DNA of 64,000 nt. Source: Lysobacter sp. S4-A87. Lineage in GTDB: Bacteria > Pseudomonadota > Gammaproteobacteria > Xanthomonadales > Xanthomonadaceae. The notes under the pieces were generated by a model that was given only the letters and a program-made list of their open reading frames with translations, did not search any database and had not been told where the DNA came from. The position numbers were made by a program, and so were the translations under genes. Position 1 is the first letter of the stretch, and each line of letters begins with the position of its first letter. This document shows positions 26,658-35,357 of the stretch, piece by piece. The DNA lies in assembly GCF_022637455.1 (NCBI RefSeq), contig NZ_CP093341.1:1240001-1304000 (forward strand), read 5' to 3'.

Positions 26658-27461
26658 ATGCCCGCCCAGCCCCTGCCTGCCCTGCCCCCGCTTCCCCTAC
26701 GCCGGTTCGCCCGCCGCCTTGCCCTGGTCGCGCTGCTGGCCCTGGCCGGCCCGGCCGCCGCCGAGGAACCGGTTCGGGTCTTCGCCGCGGCCAGCCTGAC
26801 CAACGCCCTCAACGACATCGGCGCGGCCTGGGAAAAGGCCGGCCACCCCAAGCCGAGCCTGGCCTATGCCGCTTCCTCGGCGCTGGCCAAGCAGATCGAA
26901 GCCGGCGCGCCGGCCGACGTCTTCGCCTCGGCCGACCTGACCTGGATGGATTACCTCGACCAGCGCGGCCGGATCGCCGCCGGCACGCGCATCAACCTGC
27001 TCGGCAACGACCTGGTGCTGATCGCGCCCAAGGGCCAGAACGTCCCGGTCGAGATGAAGCGCGGCTTCGACTTCGCCGGCGCCTTCAAGGGCAAGCTGTG
27101 CACCGGCGAGCCGGGCGTGGTGCCGGTCGGCATCTATGCCAGGCAGAGCCTGGAGGCACTGGGCTGGTGGACGCCACTGAAGGGCCGCATCGTCGGCACC
27201 GACGACGTGCGCACGGCGCTGGCATTCGTGGAGCGCGGCGAGTGCCCGCTCGGCATCGTCTACGCCACCGACGCGAAGATCAGCAGCAGGGTCGACGTGC
27301 TCAAGGCCTTCCCGGCCGACACCCACAAGCCGATCGTGTACCCGTTCGCGGTGGTCAAGGGCGCGCGCCCGGAAGCGCAGGCGTTCGTGCGTTTCGTGCA
27401 GACCTCCGCCGCCGCGGCGGATATCTTTGCCCGCTACGGGTTCACCCGCCTCAAACCCTGA
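26658..27461 (+). CDS. modA: Molybdate ABC transporter substrate-binding protein ModA
   Basis: Periplasmic molybdate/tungstate binder. The 267-residue precursor has a signal peptide cut near AAA35/EEP; the mature protein begins VRVFAAASLTNAL, the family signature, with YAASSALAKQIEAGAPADVF and GEPGVVPVGIYARQSLE lining the oxyanion site. Preceded by a ModE-type palindrome and followed by modB 6 bp later. Expression is expected to rise when molybdate is scarce. Confidence 0.94.
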   Translation: MPAQPLPALPPLPLRRFARRLALVALLALAGPAAAEEPVRVFAAASLTNALNDIGAAWEKAGHPKPSLAYAASSALAKQIEAGAPADVFASADLTWMDYLDQRGRIAAGTRINLLGNDLVLIAPKGQNVPVEMKRGFDFAGAFKGKLCTGEPGVVPVGIYARQSLEALGWWTPLKGRIVGTDDVRTALAFVERGECPLGIVYATDAKISSRVDVLKAFPADTHKPIVYPFAVVKGARPEAQAFVRFVQTSAAAADIFARYGFTRLKP

Positions 27462-27467
27462 TTGCAC

Positions 27468-28187
27468 ATGTGGCTGTCGCCAGAAGAGTGGGATGCATTG
27501 CGCCTGTCGGCGAAGGTGGCGCTGTGGTCGACCGCGGCCTGCCTGCCGTTCGGCATCGCCCTGGGCTGGCTGCTCGAGCGCCGGCGATTCCCCGGCAAGT
27601 TCTGGATCGACATGCTGGTGCAGCTGCCGATGGTGTTGCCGCCGGTCGTGCCGGGGTACCTGCTGTTGCTGTTGCTGGGCACCAACGGCCCGCTGGGCGG
27701 CTGGCTGCAGGCGACCTTCGGGATAGTGATTGCGTTCACCTGGAAGGGCGCGGTGATCGCCTCGGCGGTGATGGCGTTCCCGTTGATGGTGCAGCCGATC
27801 CGGCTGGCGTTCCGCCTGATCGATCCGCGCCTGGAGAATGCAGCGATCACCCTGGGCGCGCGGCCGTGGAGCGTGTTCTTCAGCGTGACGCTGCCGCTGT
27901 CGGTGCCGGGGATCATTGCCGGCAGCTTCCTGTGTTTCTCGCGCAGCCTGGGCGAGTTCGGCGCGACGATGGCGTTCGTCGGCAACATCCCCGGTGAGAC
28001 GCGTACCCTGCCGCTGGCGATCTACAGCCTGACCCACGTGCCCGACGGGGAAGCAGCGGCGATGCGGCTGTCGTTGCTGTCGATCGCATTGGCGGTGGCG
28101 GCGCTGCTGCTCAGCCGCTGGGTCAGCCACCGCGCGGAACGCAAGCTCGGGTTCCAGGACCACAGGCACCAGCATGCTGAGCTTTGA
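27468..28187 (+). CDS. modB: Molybdate ABC transporter permease ModB
   Basis: A 239-residue inner-membrane permease with about five membrane segments. The ABC-contact EAA loop is ENAAITLGARPWSVFFSVTLP; SLGEFGATMAFVGNIPGETRT is the ModB/CysW signature. The ATG at 27468 is preferred over a TTG two codons earlier that abuts the modA stop. Overlaps modC by 14 bp. Confidence 0.93.
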   Translation: MWLSPEEWDALRLSAKVALWSTAACLPFGIALGWLLERRRFPGKFWIDMLVQLPMVLPPVVPGYLLLLLLGTNGPLGGWLQATFGIVIAFTWKGAVIASAVMAFPLMVQPIRLAFRLIDPRLENAAITLGARPWSVFFSVTLPLSVPGIIAGSFLCFSRSLGEFGATMAFVGNIPGETRTLPLAIYSLTHVPDGEAAAMRLSLLSIALAVAALLLSRWVSHRAERKLGFQDHRHQHAEL

Positions 28188-28818
28188 CCTCGACTTCGCC
28201 CGTGGCGATTTCACGATGTCGGCCCGTGCCGAAGTCGGCGCCGGAGTGACCGGCGTGTTCGGTCCGTCCGGTTCCGGAAAGAGCACGCTGCTGGCCTTGA
28301 TCGCCGGATTGCTGCGTCCCGGTCGCGGCATCATCCGCGCCGACGGCGACGTGCTGGTCGATACCGCCAGCGATCGCTTCGTCCCGCCGTGGGAGCGGCA
28401 TTTCGGCCTGGTGTTCCAGGACGGCCAGCTGTTCCCGCACCTGACCGTGCGCCGCAACCTGCTGTACGGCCACGACCGCATCGCGCCGCAGATGCGCCGG
28501 CACGACCTGCATTCGGTGGCCGAACTGCTGGAGATCGTGCCGCTGCTCGACCGTCGCCCTGCCCTGCTGTCCGGTGGCGAACGCCAGCGCGTCGCCCTCG
28601 GTCGTGCGCTGCTCTACTCGCCGCGCCTGCTGCTGCTCGACGAACCGCTGTCGTCGCTGGACGATCGCCTGAAGCAGCAGATCCTGCCGTTCCTGCGACG
28701 CATCAAGGTAGAGACGCGCGTGCCGATGCTGTATGTCACACACTCGCGCAACGAGATCGACTACCTCGCCGACGCAGTAATCACGATGGATCGCGGGCGA
28801 CTTGGCGTGGCGACCTAG
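28174..28818 (+). CDS. modC: Molybdate ABC transporter ATPase ModC, short form
   Basis: Energises molybdate import. The 214-residue protein has Walker A GPSGSGKST (30-38), Q-loop FQDGQLFPHL, signature LSGGERQRVALGRA (132-145), Walker B LLLLDEPLSSLD (152-163) and H-loop VTHS. It stops right after the ATPase domain, so the C-terminal Mop/TOBE domain of about 130 residues found in full-length ModC is missing. That regulatory domain binds oxyanion in full-length forms; here only ModE carries Mop repeats. Its TAG stop shares a CTAG palindrome with the convergent modE stop. Confidence 0.92.
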   Translation: MLSFDLDFARGDFTMSARAEVGAGVTGVFGPSGSGKSTLLALIAGLLRPGRGIIRADGDVLVDTASDRFVPPWERHFGLVFQDGQLFPHLTVRRNLLYGHDRIAPQMRRHDLHSVAELLEIVPLLDRRPALLSGGERQRVALGRALLYSPRLLLLDEPLSSLDDRLKQQILPFLRRIKVETRVPMLYVTHSRNEIDYLADAVITMDRGRLGVAT

Positions 28819-29624
28819 GCCCCGACAGCGAGGATCACGCTGGAGGCCTTGAAGATCGCCGCGGCCTCGACGCCTTCGGCCAGCTGCAGCACCTGCGCCG
28901 AGGTGTTGGTGATGATCGCCGCAACCGAATTGCCCCCGCCAAGGTCGATCACCACTTCCGCATTGACCGCCCCCGGCTGCACGCGAGCTACCTTGCCCTG
29001 CAGGCGGTTGCGCGCCGACAGTTTGACCCCGGCATCGGCGCCGGTAGCGACGATCACGCTCGACGCCTTGACCAGCGCCACCGCGCTGTCGCCCACCGCC
29101 AGCGCCATGTGCTGAAGGCTCTCGTGGGTGATGATCGCGACAATGCGCGCGCCACCCGACAGCTCGAGTTCGACTTCATCGTTGACCGCGCCAGTGGCGA
29201 TGCGGACAACCTTGCCGGCGAAGTGATTGCGCGCGCTGGTGAGCATGGCCAGTCTCCCGATGGTTTCCAGTTCCGCCGCTGCGCCGGACATGCGTGCGTT
29301 GATGCGCTCGATGAAACGCTGGTTCTCTTCCTCGACTGCGCGGTAGGCGTCCACAAGCCGACGACCGTGATCGGTCAGGCGCGTACCGCCGCCGCCCTTG
29401 CCACCGACCGCCCGTTCCACCAGCGGTTGCTCGGACAGATTGTTCATGGCATCGATCGCGTCCCATGCGGCCTTGTAGCTCAGGCCAACCTCCCTGGCCG
29501 CGGCAGTGATCGACTCGGCGTCACCGAGCGCGGTGAGCAATGCCATCCAGCGCCGGCCACCGAACGGGCCGCGCCTGGCTTCCACGGTCAGTGCGCTGTT
29601 GATGCGGAACGACGGGTCGGTCAT
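28815..29624 (-). CDS. modE: Molybdate-responsive transcriptional regulator ModE
   Basis: A 269-residue repressor/activator. Residues 20-100 are the LysR-type winged helix (SITAAAREVGLSYKAAWDAI) with the ModE glycine-rich wing VGGKGGGGTRLTDHG. Two Mop/TOBE molybdate-binding repeats follow: LTSARNHFAGKVVRI at 128-142 and KLSARNRLQGKVARV at 201-215 mark their starts. Converges on modC, with overlapping stops. It is the last gene of a minus-strand unit after the nuclease and protease genes (17-19 bp gaps). Its predicted target is the palindrome before modA. Confidence 0.94.
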   Translation of the reverse strand: MTDPSFRINSALTVEARRGPFGGRRWMALLTALGDAESITAAAREVGLSYKAAWDAIDAMNNLSEQPLVERAVGGKGGGGTRLTDHGRRLVDAYRAVEEENQRFIERINARMSGAAAELETIGRLAMLTSARNHFAGKVVRIATGAVNDEVELELSGGARIVAIITHESLQHMALAVGDSAVALVKASSVIVATGADAGVKLSARNRLQGKVARVQPGAVNAEVVIDLGGGNSVAAIITNTSAQVLQLAEGVEAAAIFKASSVILAVGA

Positions 29625-29641
29625 GGGGCGAGTCTGGCCAG

Positions 29642-30262
29642 CTACACCACCAGCCGCAACCCCAGCCGCGACAGCGCCGCCTTCAGGCGCAACGCGCGCC
29701 CTGCCGCACCCTGCTGGCCCTGCGATACATGGATACCGACCAGCATTGCATCCTCGCTCATCCATGCAGCGCCTGAGTCGCCTGCGGCAAAGGCGGCATA
29801 CCCTGGCGGCATGCCCGCTTCGGGCAACACCTGGAACACGTCGGCATCGACCTGGCCGATGCGCGCACGCGTCACCCCGGTCGCGAATCCGGACTTCATC
29901 ACCACCATTCCGCTCACGGGTTCGGCAACGCCCTGCCAGGCCCCGAGTTCCAGGATGGCCGGCGTCGTGGCGATGGTGCGCGCGATGCGGAACGCGACCA
30001 CGTCCAGGCCGGCGACCACCTTCATGTCCGTCAACGGTTCCGACACCAGCGCCCCAACCACGCGCAGATCCGGCTGGAACATGTCCATGCGCCGTGCGTT
30101 CGTGCGCGTGACCACGTGCCCGGCGGTAATGCCCCAGCGATCCTGGCCGTTGCTGGTGGCCAGGCATCCCAGCGTGCCGAACGTCCCCAGCTCCGCCGAG
30201 GAGATCGCCACGCTGGCACGCAGTGGCCGATAGCGCAGGCGGTAGTTGGCAACGCCAATCAT
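29642..30262 (-). CDS. Trypsin-like serine protease fold protein
   Basis: A 206-residue protein with a readable chymotrypsin-type triad: His49 (GITAGHVV), Asp87 (AGLDVVAFRI) and Ser163 (AAGDSGAAW). The oxyanion-hole GDSG is intact. No signal peptide is evident from this start, so location is uncertain; a short, lid-free layout resembles stand-alone bacterial trypsin-like proteins. It lies between the nuclease (19 bp) and modE (17 bp) on one strand, so they probably share a transcript. Confidence 0.75.
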   Translation of the reverse strand: MIGVANYRLRYRPLRASVAISSAELGTFGTLGCLATSNGQDRWGITAGHVVTRTNARRMDMFQPDLRVVGALVSEPLTDMKVVAGLDVVAFRIARTIATTPAILELGAWQGVAEPVSGMVVMKSGFATGVTRARIGQVDADVFQVLPEAGMPPGYAAFAAGDSGAAWMSEDAMLVGIHVSQGQQGAAGRALRLKAALSRLGLRLVV

Positions 30263-30281
30263 GGCCGGATCGAGGATGCAG

Positions 30282-31178
30282 TCACGGCGAGTCGATATGC
30301 CCGGCGCGCGCTTCCAGGCGCTGCGACTGCGCCGGCTCCAGCTCGGGCATGAAGTCGAACCCGGAACGCTCTTCGACCCAGCGCACCGGCTTGATGAAGT
30401 CCGCGTGCGAATACGGCGATGGCGGCTTGGCGTTGGCGATCACGAACGCCACTGCCTCCACGTCGCCGTTGTCCTGCTCGCTGACCACGATCTTGAACAG
30501 GTGCGTCGGCACCGCCACGCCGGCGCCGATGGTGAAGTATTCGACCCAGCCGTCGGCGGTCGAAGCCTGCTCCTCCTCCGGGTCGTAGAGCAGCGCGCCG
30601 GTGATCACCCAGGTGACCACGCTGTCTGCGGCCATCGTGCGCACGCGTTTCTCGACCTGGCTCCAGACCCCGGAGTTGAACCCGCCCAGCTGCGGCGACA
30701 TGTTCGACAGATAGAAGGTCTCGTCGAGCAGGCGCTTGCTCCAGGCGTGGTCCTCCGCCGGCGCATGGTGGCCGCGGGCAAAACCCGACCCCTTGTAATC
30801 GGCCAGCTCGGCGTGCGGCCCGGACAGTTCCGGATCGGCGCGGAAGTTGTCCTTGCGCGGATAGCGGCTGTTGAGGTGCTCCGGCACCAGCCGCTCGCAC
30901 ACCCACAGCGGAATGCGGTACTGGCCACTGTGTTCGAGCGCGTAGCCGTCGCGGACCACGAACTCGGTGAGGCCGTGGTCCCAGCCCGGTACATGTTGCG
31001 GCATGCCGAACGGGCACAGGTCGGCGACCTTGTCGATCTCCTGCGCCGTCAGCTCGGTGCCCTGCAGTGCCTGGAAGGCGGTGTGCTGCGCGCGCTCCAT
31101 CCGCTTGACCGGCGCGTGCGTGGCGCACGACGCCAGCAAGACGCACGTTGCTACCACCACGGTCAGGCGCGGGTTCAT
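30282..31178 (-). CDS. DNA/RNA non-specific endonuclease (NUC family) lipoprotein
   Basis: A 298-residue envelope nuclease; lipobox LASC with Cys18. The His-Me finger core is FARGHHAPAED at 133-143 with general base His137, and the metal/structural residues Asn159, Gln163, Asn168 and Glu175 are visible in LSNMSPQLGGFNSGVW and the following helix. Canonical members have DRGH; here Ala134 replaces the Asp, which may alter activity. First gene of the unit with the protease and modE. Possible roles: nutrient DNA use or defence of the cell surface. Confidence 0.85.
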   Translation of the reverse strand: MNPRLTVVVATCVLLASCATHAPVKRMERAQHTAFQALQGTELTAQEIDKVADLCPFGMPQHVPGWDHGLTEFVVRDGYALEHSGQYRIPLWVCERLVPEHLNSRYPRKDNFRADPELSGPHAELADYKGSGFARGHHAPAEDHAWSKRLLDETFYLSNMSPQLGGFNSGVWSQVEKRVRTMAADSVVTWVITGALLYDPEEEQASTADGWVEYFTIGAGVAVPTHLFKIVVSEQDNGDVEAVAFVIANAKPPSPYSHADFIKPVRWVEERSGFDFMPELEPAQSQRLEARAGHIDSP

Positions 31179-31281
31179 GGTCCGGACAACGCAGCCTTCG
31201 CGGCCCGACGGCCAGGCCTATGGCGGCGGCCCGCCGCTTCCCCTATGTTGTCGTCACACCCAACGACGACGGCCGCGCCAC

Positions 31282-32676
31282 ATGTCCGATTCATCCGTGC
31301 ATCCGGATCACCTCAAGCGCAGCCTGTCCAACCGGCATCTCCAGCTCATCGCCATAGGCGGGGCCATCGGCACCGGCCTGTTCATGGGTTCGGGCAAGAC
31401 CATCAACCTCGCCGGCCCATCCATCCTGCTGGTCTACCTGATCATCGGCATCATGCTGTTCTTCGTGATGCGTGCGATGGGCGAGCTGCTGCTGTCGAAC
31501 CTGGAATACAAGTCGTTCATCGACTTCTCCACCGACCTGCTCGGGCCCTGGGCCGGATTCTTCTGCGGCTGGACGTACTGGTTCTGCTGGATCATCACCG
31601 CGATCGCGGACGTCATCGCCATCGCCGCCTACGCCCAGTTCTGGTTCCCCGGACTGGCGCCGTGGATACCGGCGGTGATGTGCGTGGTGCTGCTGCTGTG
31701 CCTGAACCTGGTCACGGTGAAGCTGTTCGGCGAAATGGAATTCTGGTTCGCCCTGATCAAGATCGTGGCGATCTGCGCGCTGATCGTCACCGGCCTGGGC
31801 ATGGTTGCCTGGGGCTTCCAGTCGCCGTCGGGGCATGTGGCCTCGCTGTCGAACCTGTGGAGCGACGGCGGCCTGTTCCCGACCGGCATCGCCGGGTTCT
31901 TCGCCGGTTTCCAGATCGCCGTGTTCGCCTTCGTCGGCATCGAAGTGGTCGGCACCACCGCCGCCGAGACCGCCAACCCGGAGCGCAACCTGCCCAAGGC
32001 GATCAACTCCATCCCGGTCCGCATCATGCTGTTCTACGTGCTGGCGCTGGTGGCGATCATGGCGGTGACGCCGTGGCGCGAAGTGGTGCCGGGCAAGAGC
32101 CCGTTCGTGGAACTGTTCGTGCTTGCCGGCATCCCCGCCGCGGCCAGCCTGATCAACTTCGTTGTGCTGACCTCGGCCACGTCCTCGGCCAACAGCGGCA
32201 TCTTCTCGACCAGCCGCATGCTCTACGGCCTGGCCCAGGAAGACCACGCGCCCAGGTCCTTCGCGCTGCTGTCGCGCGCGGCGGTGCCCTCGCGCGGCCT
32301 GCTGTTCTCGTGCCTGTGCCTGCTCGCCGGCGCGATGCTGGTCTACGTGATCCCGAACCTGGTGACGGCCTTCACCCTGATCACCACGCTGGCCGCGGTG
32401 CTCTTCATGTTCGTCTGGTCGCTGATCCTGTTCGCCTACATCGCCTACCGCCGCAAGCGCCCGCACCTGCACGAGGCTTCGAAGTTCAAGATGCCCGGCG
32501 GCGTGGCCATGTGCTACGCCTGCCTGGTGTTCTTCGCATTCGTCCTGGTGCTGCTGACCCTGCAGGCCGATACCCGCCAGGCACTGCTGGCCAGCCCGGT
32601 CTGGTTCGTCCTGCTGGGCATCGGTTACTTCTGGCGCCAGCGCCGTGGCGTGGCCCTTGAGGCCGGTTCGGCCTGA
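31282..32676 (+). CDS. cycA: Amino acid permease, CycA-type (D-Ala/D-Ser/Gly)
   Basis: A 464-residue APC-superfamily proton symporter with 12 predicted membrane segments. LIAIGGAIGTGLFMGSGKTI at the first helix is the AAT-family signature, and FVGIEVVGTTAAETANPERNLPKAI is the conserved loop. The N-terminal stretch HLKRSLSNRHLQLIAIGG and overall wording resemble CycA, the D-serine/D-alanine/glycine carrier, but substrate choice is inferred. Divergent from the nuclease gene with 103 bp between starts. Confidence 0.85.
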   Translation: MSDSSVHPDHLKRSLSNRHLQLIAIGGAIGTGLFMGSGKTINLAGPSILLVYLIIGIMLFFVMRAMGELLLSNLEYKSFIDFSTDLLGPWAGFFCGWTYWFCWIITAIADVIAIAAYAQFWFPGLAPWIPAVMCVVLLLCLNLVTVKLFGEMEFWFALIKIVAICALIVTGLGMVAWGFQSPSGHVASLSNLWSDGGLFPTGIAGFFAGFQIAVFAFVGIEVVGTTAAETANPERNLPKAINSIPVRIMLFYVLALVAIMAVTPWREVVPGKSPFVELFVLAGIPAAASLINFVVLTSATSSANSGIFSTSRMLYGLAQEDHAPRSFALLSRAAVPSRGLLFSCLCLLAGAMLVYVIPNLVTAFTLITTLAAVLFMFVWSLILFAYIAYRRKRPHLHEASKFKMPGGVAMCYACLVFFAFVLVLLTLQADTRQALLASPVWFVLLGIGYFWRQRRGVALEAGSA

Positions 32677-32894
32677 CCGAGGTGTGGACGGGCGCGGTCG
32701 GAACTGGGGGGCGGCCCACGTCGCCCTCCCTGTTCAGGGACCGTGACCTGGCTGGCAACGGTGCCAAACCTGCCGACCGGCCTTCCATCGTGACCTTCGA
32801 CACCCCCCTACGGAGCTGAACCAGTCTAATGTCCGCCGATGCCCCGCCCAGGGGTGTCGTTTCATTTCCCATGCCTGACCGGCCGGAGCCATCA

Positions 32895-35000
32895 GTGAGC
32901 CTCAACAAACCGCAAGTCCTCGTACTTTCCCTTGCCGTCGTCACCGCCCTGGCCGCATGCGCCAAGAAGGACGAAGCCGCAGCGCCGGCTGCCGACGCCG
33001 CCAAGCCGGCCGAATCGACCGCCCTCAAGCTCGACGAGAGCAAGCTGCCCGGCGTGAACCGCTTCACCGTCGCCGACCTCGACACCAGCAAGGACGCGTG
33101 CACGGACTTCAACGGCTACGTCAACGGCAAGTGGCTTGCCGCCAACGCGATCCCGGGTGACCGCACCTCGTGGGGCGCGTTCGAGATGCTCAACGAGCGC
33201 TCGATCGCCGTGCAGCGCCAGCTCGCCGAGCAGGCTGCTGCCGACACCAAGGCCACCGGCGTCGAGAAGATCGTCGGCGACTTCTGGGCGACCGGCATGG
33301 ACGCAGCCAAGATCAACGAGCAGGGCATTGCTCCGCTGAAGGGCCACCTCGACGCGATCGCCGCGCTCGACAGCCAGGAAAAGATCGCCGAGTTCCTGCG
33401 CACCAGCGCCGCGAAGGGTGAGAACGTCCTGTTCGGCTTCGGCGCCGAAGCCGACTTCAAGGATTCCAAGAACAACATCGCTTATGCCTCGCAGGGCGGC
33501 CTGGGCCTGCCGGACAAGGCGTACTACTTCGACGCCGACAAGAAGGACAAGCTGGCCGCCTACGAGCAGCACGTCGCCAAGGTGCTGGAGCTGAGCGGCG
33601 TTGCCGCCGCCGACGCCGCCAAGCAGGCCAAGGACGTGGTCGCCTTCGAGACGCGCCTGGCCAAGGCCTCGATCGACAAGAAGACGCTGCAGCGCGACGT
33701 CTCGCTGTACTACAACCCCGTCAGCCCGGCCGACGCCGACAAGCTGGCGCCGAACTTCCCGTGGACGAAGTTCTTCGAGTCGCAGGGCGTGACCGTGCCG
33801 GCGATGTTCTCGCTGGCGATGCCGGACTTCCACAAGGAAGTCAGCAAGATGCTGGCCGACGTGCCGGCCGCGCAGTGGCAGACCTACCTGCGCTTCCACA
33901 CCATCGACAGCGCTTCGCCGTACCTGTCGGACGCGTTCGTCCAGGAGAACTTCGCGTTCTACAACCAGACCATGCGCGGCCAGAAGGAACTCAAGGAGCG
34001 CGGCAAGCGCGTGCTGGCGACGATCGAGGACCAGGCCGGCGAAGCGCTGGGCCAGATGTACGTCAAGGTCGCCTTCCCGGAAGAGTCGAAGGCGCGGATG
34101 CAGACGCTGGTCAAGAACCTGTCGGAGTCGCTGAAGGGCCGCATCGAGCACCTGGCCTGGATGGGCGACGACACCAAGAAGAAGGCGATGGAGAAGTGGG
34201 CCGCCTTCACTCCGAAGATCGGCTACCCGGACAAGTGGCGTGAGTGGAACGGCCTGACCACCGGCCGCGACAGCTACATCGGCAACGTGCTGGCCGCCCA
34301 GGAGTTCAACTACAAGTGGAACCTCGGCAAGATCGGCAAGCCGGTCGATCGCACCGAGTGGGGCATGCCGCCGCAGATGGTGAATGCCTACTACAACCCG
34401 CTGCAGAACGAGATCGTGTTCCCGGCGGCGATCCTGCAGCCGCCGTTCTTCGATCCCAATGCTGACGACGCCACCAACTACGGCGGCATCGGCGCGGTGA
34501 TCGGCCACGAGATGACCCACGGCTACGACGACCAGGGCAGCCGTTTCGGCCCGGCCGGCAACTTCGAGGTGTGGTGGACCGATGCTGACGCCAAGAGCTT
34601 CTCGGGTCGTACCGACAAGCTGGTGCAGCAGTTCAACGGTTACGAGGCAGCTCCGGGCATGAAGGTGAAGGGCGACCTGACCCTTGGCGAGAACATCGCC
34701 GACCTGGGCGGCCTGGCCACGGCCTACGATGCGATGAAGAAGGCCACTGACGGCACGCCGGATCCGAAGACCGACGGCCTGACCCGTGACCAGCGTTTCT
34801 TCCTCAACTGGGGCACCGTGTGGCGTCGCAACTTCACGCCGGACGAGCTGAAGCTGCGAGTGAACACGGACGAGCATGCACCGGCGACCTTCCGTGCGAT
34901 CGGCGCTCCGTCGAACCTGCCGGCATTCGCGGCTGCGTTCTCGTGCAAGCCGGGCCAGCCGATGGTTCGCGAAGGCGACAAGCAGGTCGTGATCTGGTGA
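32895..35000 (+). CDS. M13 family metallopeptidase lipoprotein (PepO/neprilysin-like)
   Basis: Zinc oligopeptidase of the neprilysin family, here a 701-residue lipoprotein (lipobox LAAC, Cys22). The zinc site HEMTH is at about 538-542 in VIGHEMTHGYDDQG; the third ligand lies in LGENIADLGGLATAYDA; the protein ends VVIW, with the near-terminal Cys typical of the family. GTG at 32895 gives a compact signal peptide and has ggag 7 bp upstream; ATG at 32871 or 32829 would add eight or 22 residues. Followed by a strong terminator. Confidence 0.92.
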   Translation: MSLNKPQVLVLSLAVVTALAACAKKDEAAAPAADAAKPAESTALKLDESKLPGVNRFTVADLDTSKDACTDFNGYVNGKWLAANAIPGDRTSWGAFEMLNERSIAVQRQLAEQAAADTKATGVEKIVGDFWATGMDAAKINEQGIAPLKGHLDAIAALDSQEKIAEFLRTSAAKGENVLFGFGAEADFKDSKNNIAYASQGGLGLPDKAYYFDADKKDKLAAYEQHVAKVLELSGVAAADAAKQAKDVVAFETRLAKASIDKKTLQRDVSLYYNPVSPADADKLAPNFPWTKFFESQGVTVPAMFSLAMPDFHKEVSKMLADVPAAQWQTYLRFHTIDSASPYLSDAFVQENFAFYNQTMRGQKELKERGKRVLATIEDQAGEALGQMYVKVAFPEESKARMQTLVKNLSESLKGRIEHLAWMGDDTKKKAMEKWAAFTPKIGYPDKWREWNGLTTGRDSYIGNVLAAQEFNYKWNLGKIGKPVDRTEWGMPPQMVNAYYNPLQNEIVFPAAILQPPFFDPNADDATNYGGIGAVIGHEMTHGYDDQGSRFGPAGNFEVWWTDADAKSFSGRTDKLVQQFNGYEAAPGMKVKGDLTLGENIADLGGLATAYDAMKKATDGTPDPKTDGLTRDQRFFLNWGTVWRRNFTPDELKLRVNTDEHAPATFRAIGAPSNLPAFAAAFSCKPGQPMVREGDKQVVIW

Positions 35001-35039
35001 TGCGGTAACGCTTTACTCCTGGCCCTCGTCGGCAAGGCA

Positions 35040-35073
35040 GAAGGCCCGGGAACTCCCGGGCCTTCTTTTTTTT
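35040..35073 (+). terminator. Rho-independent terminator of the first M13 gene
   Basis: Perfect 10-bp stem aaggcccggg/cccgggcctt with a 4-nt loop followed by an almost unbroken run of T, 41 bp after the stop codon. Confidence 0.93.
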
Positions 35074-35097
35074 GGATGCCATCTGGTCAATGTCACC

Positions 35098-35120
35098 GTC
35101 ATCCCGGCGAAAGCCGGGAT
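35098..35120. repeat. REP palindrome
   Basis: atcccggc-gaaa-gccgggat hairpin preceded by gtc, the cgtcatcccggcg class. Same family as 781-808, 35692-35716 and 50359-50382. Confidence 0.8.
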
Positions 35121-35171
35121 CCATGTTGATCCAGCCCTTGGATGCTGCGGTCGTCAGTCGACTTCGGAGTG

Positions 35172-35308
35172 GCGTTGGCCGCAGGGGCGGGGAGTGCTCC
35201 GTCCCGCAGACGACATCCTGTCTTTATGCGGGACGCGGGACATCCATGTCCCGCTGCTCCGCACTCCCCGCCCCTGCGGCCAACGCTTCGGCGATTCACT
35301 GCATGGTC
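35172..35308. repeat. Long palindromic dispersed element, copy 2
   Basis: Inverted orientation relative to copy 1. Perfect 26-bp outer arms (35172-35197 and 35261-35286), inner hairpin gcgggacat-cc-atgtcccgc (35235-35254), an additional 8-bp pairing gtcccgca/tgcgggac (35201-35208 and 35227-35234), and the conserved head read on the minus strand as gaccatgcagtgaatcgccgaagcg. The outer arms differ in sequence from copy 1 yet pair perfectly. Confidence 0.8.
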
Positions 35309-35357
35309 TTCGGCAGGCAACGGCGCCAGTTTCCAGGAGATCCAGGGGCGTTGCCTC

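Noticed and set aside
28815-28818. Frameshift truncating modC
   Set aside because: The downstream sequence in the other two plus-strand frames shows no Mop domain; it is coding on the minus strand as modE.
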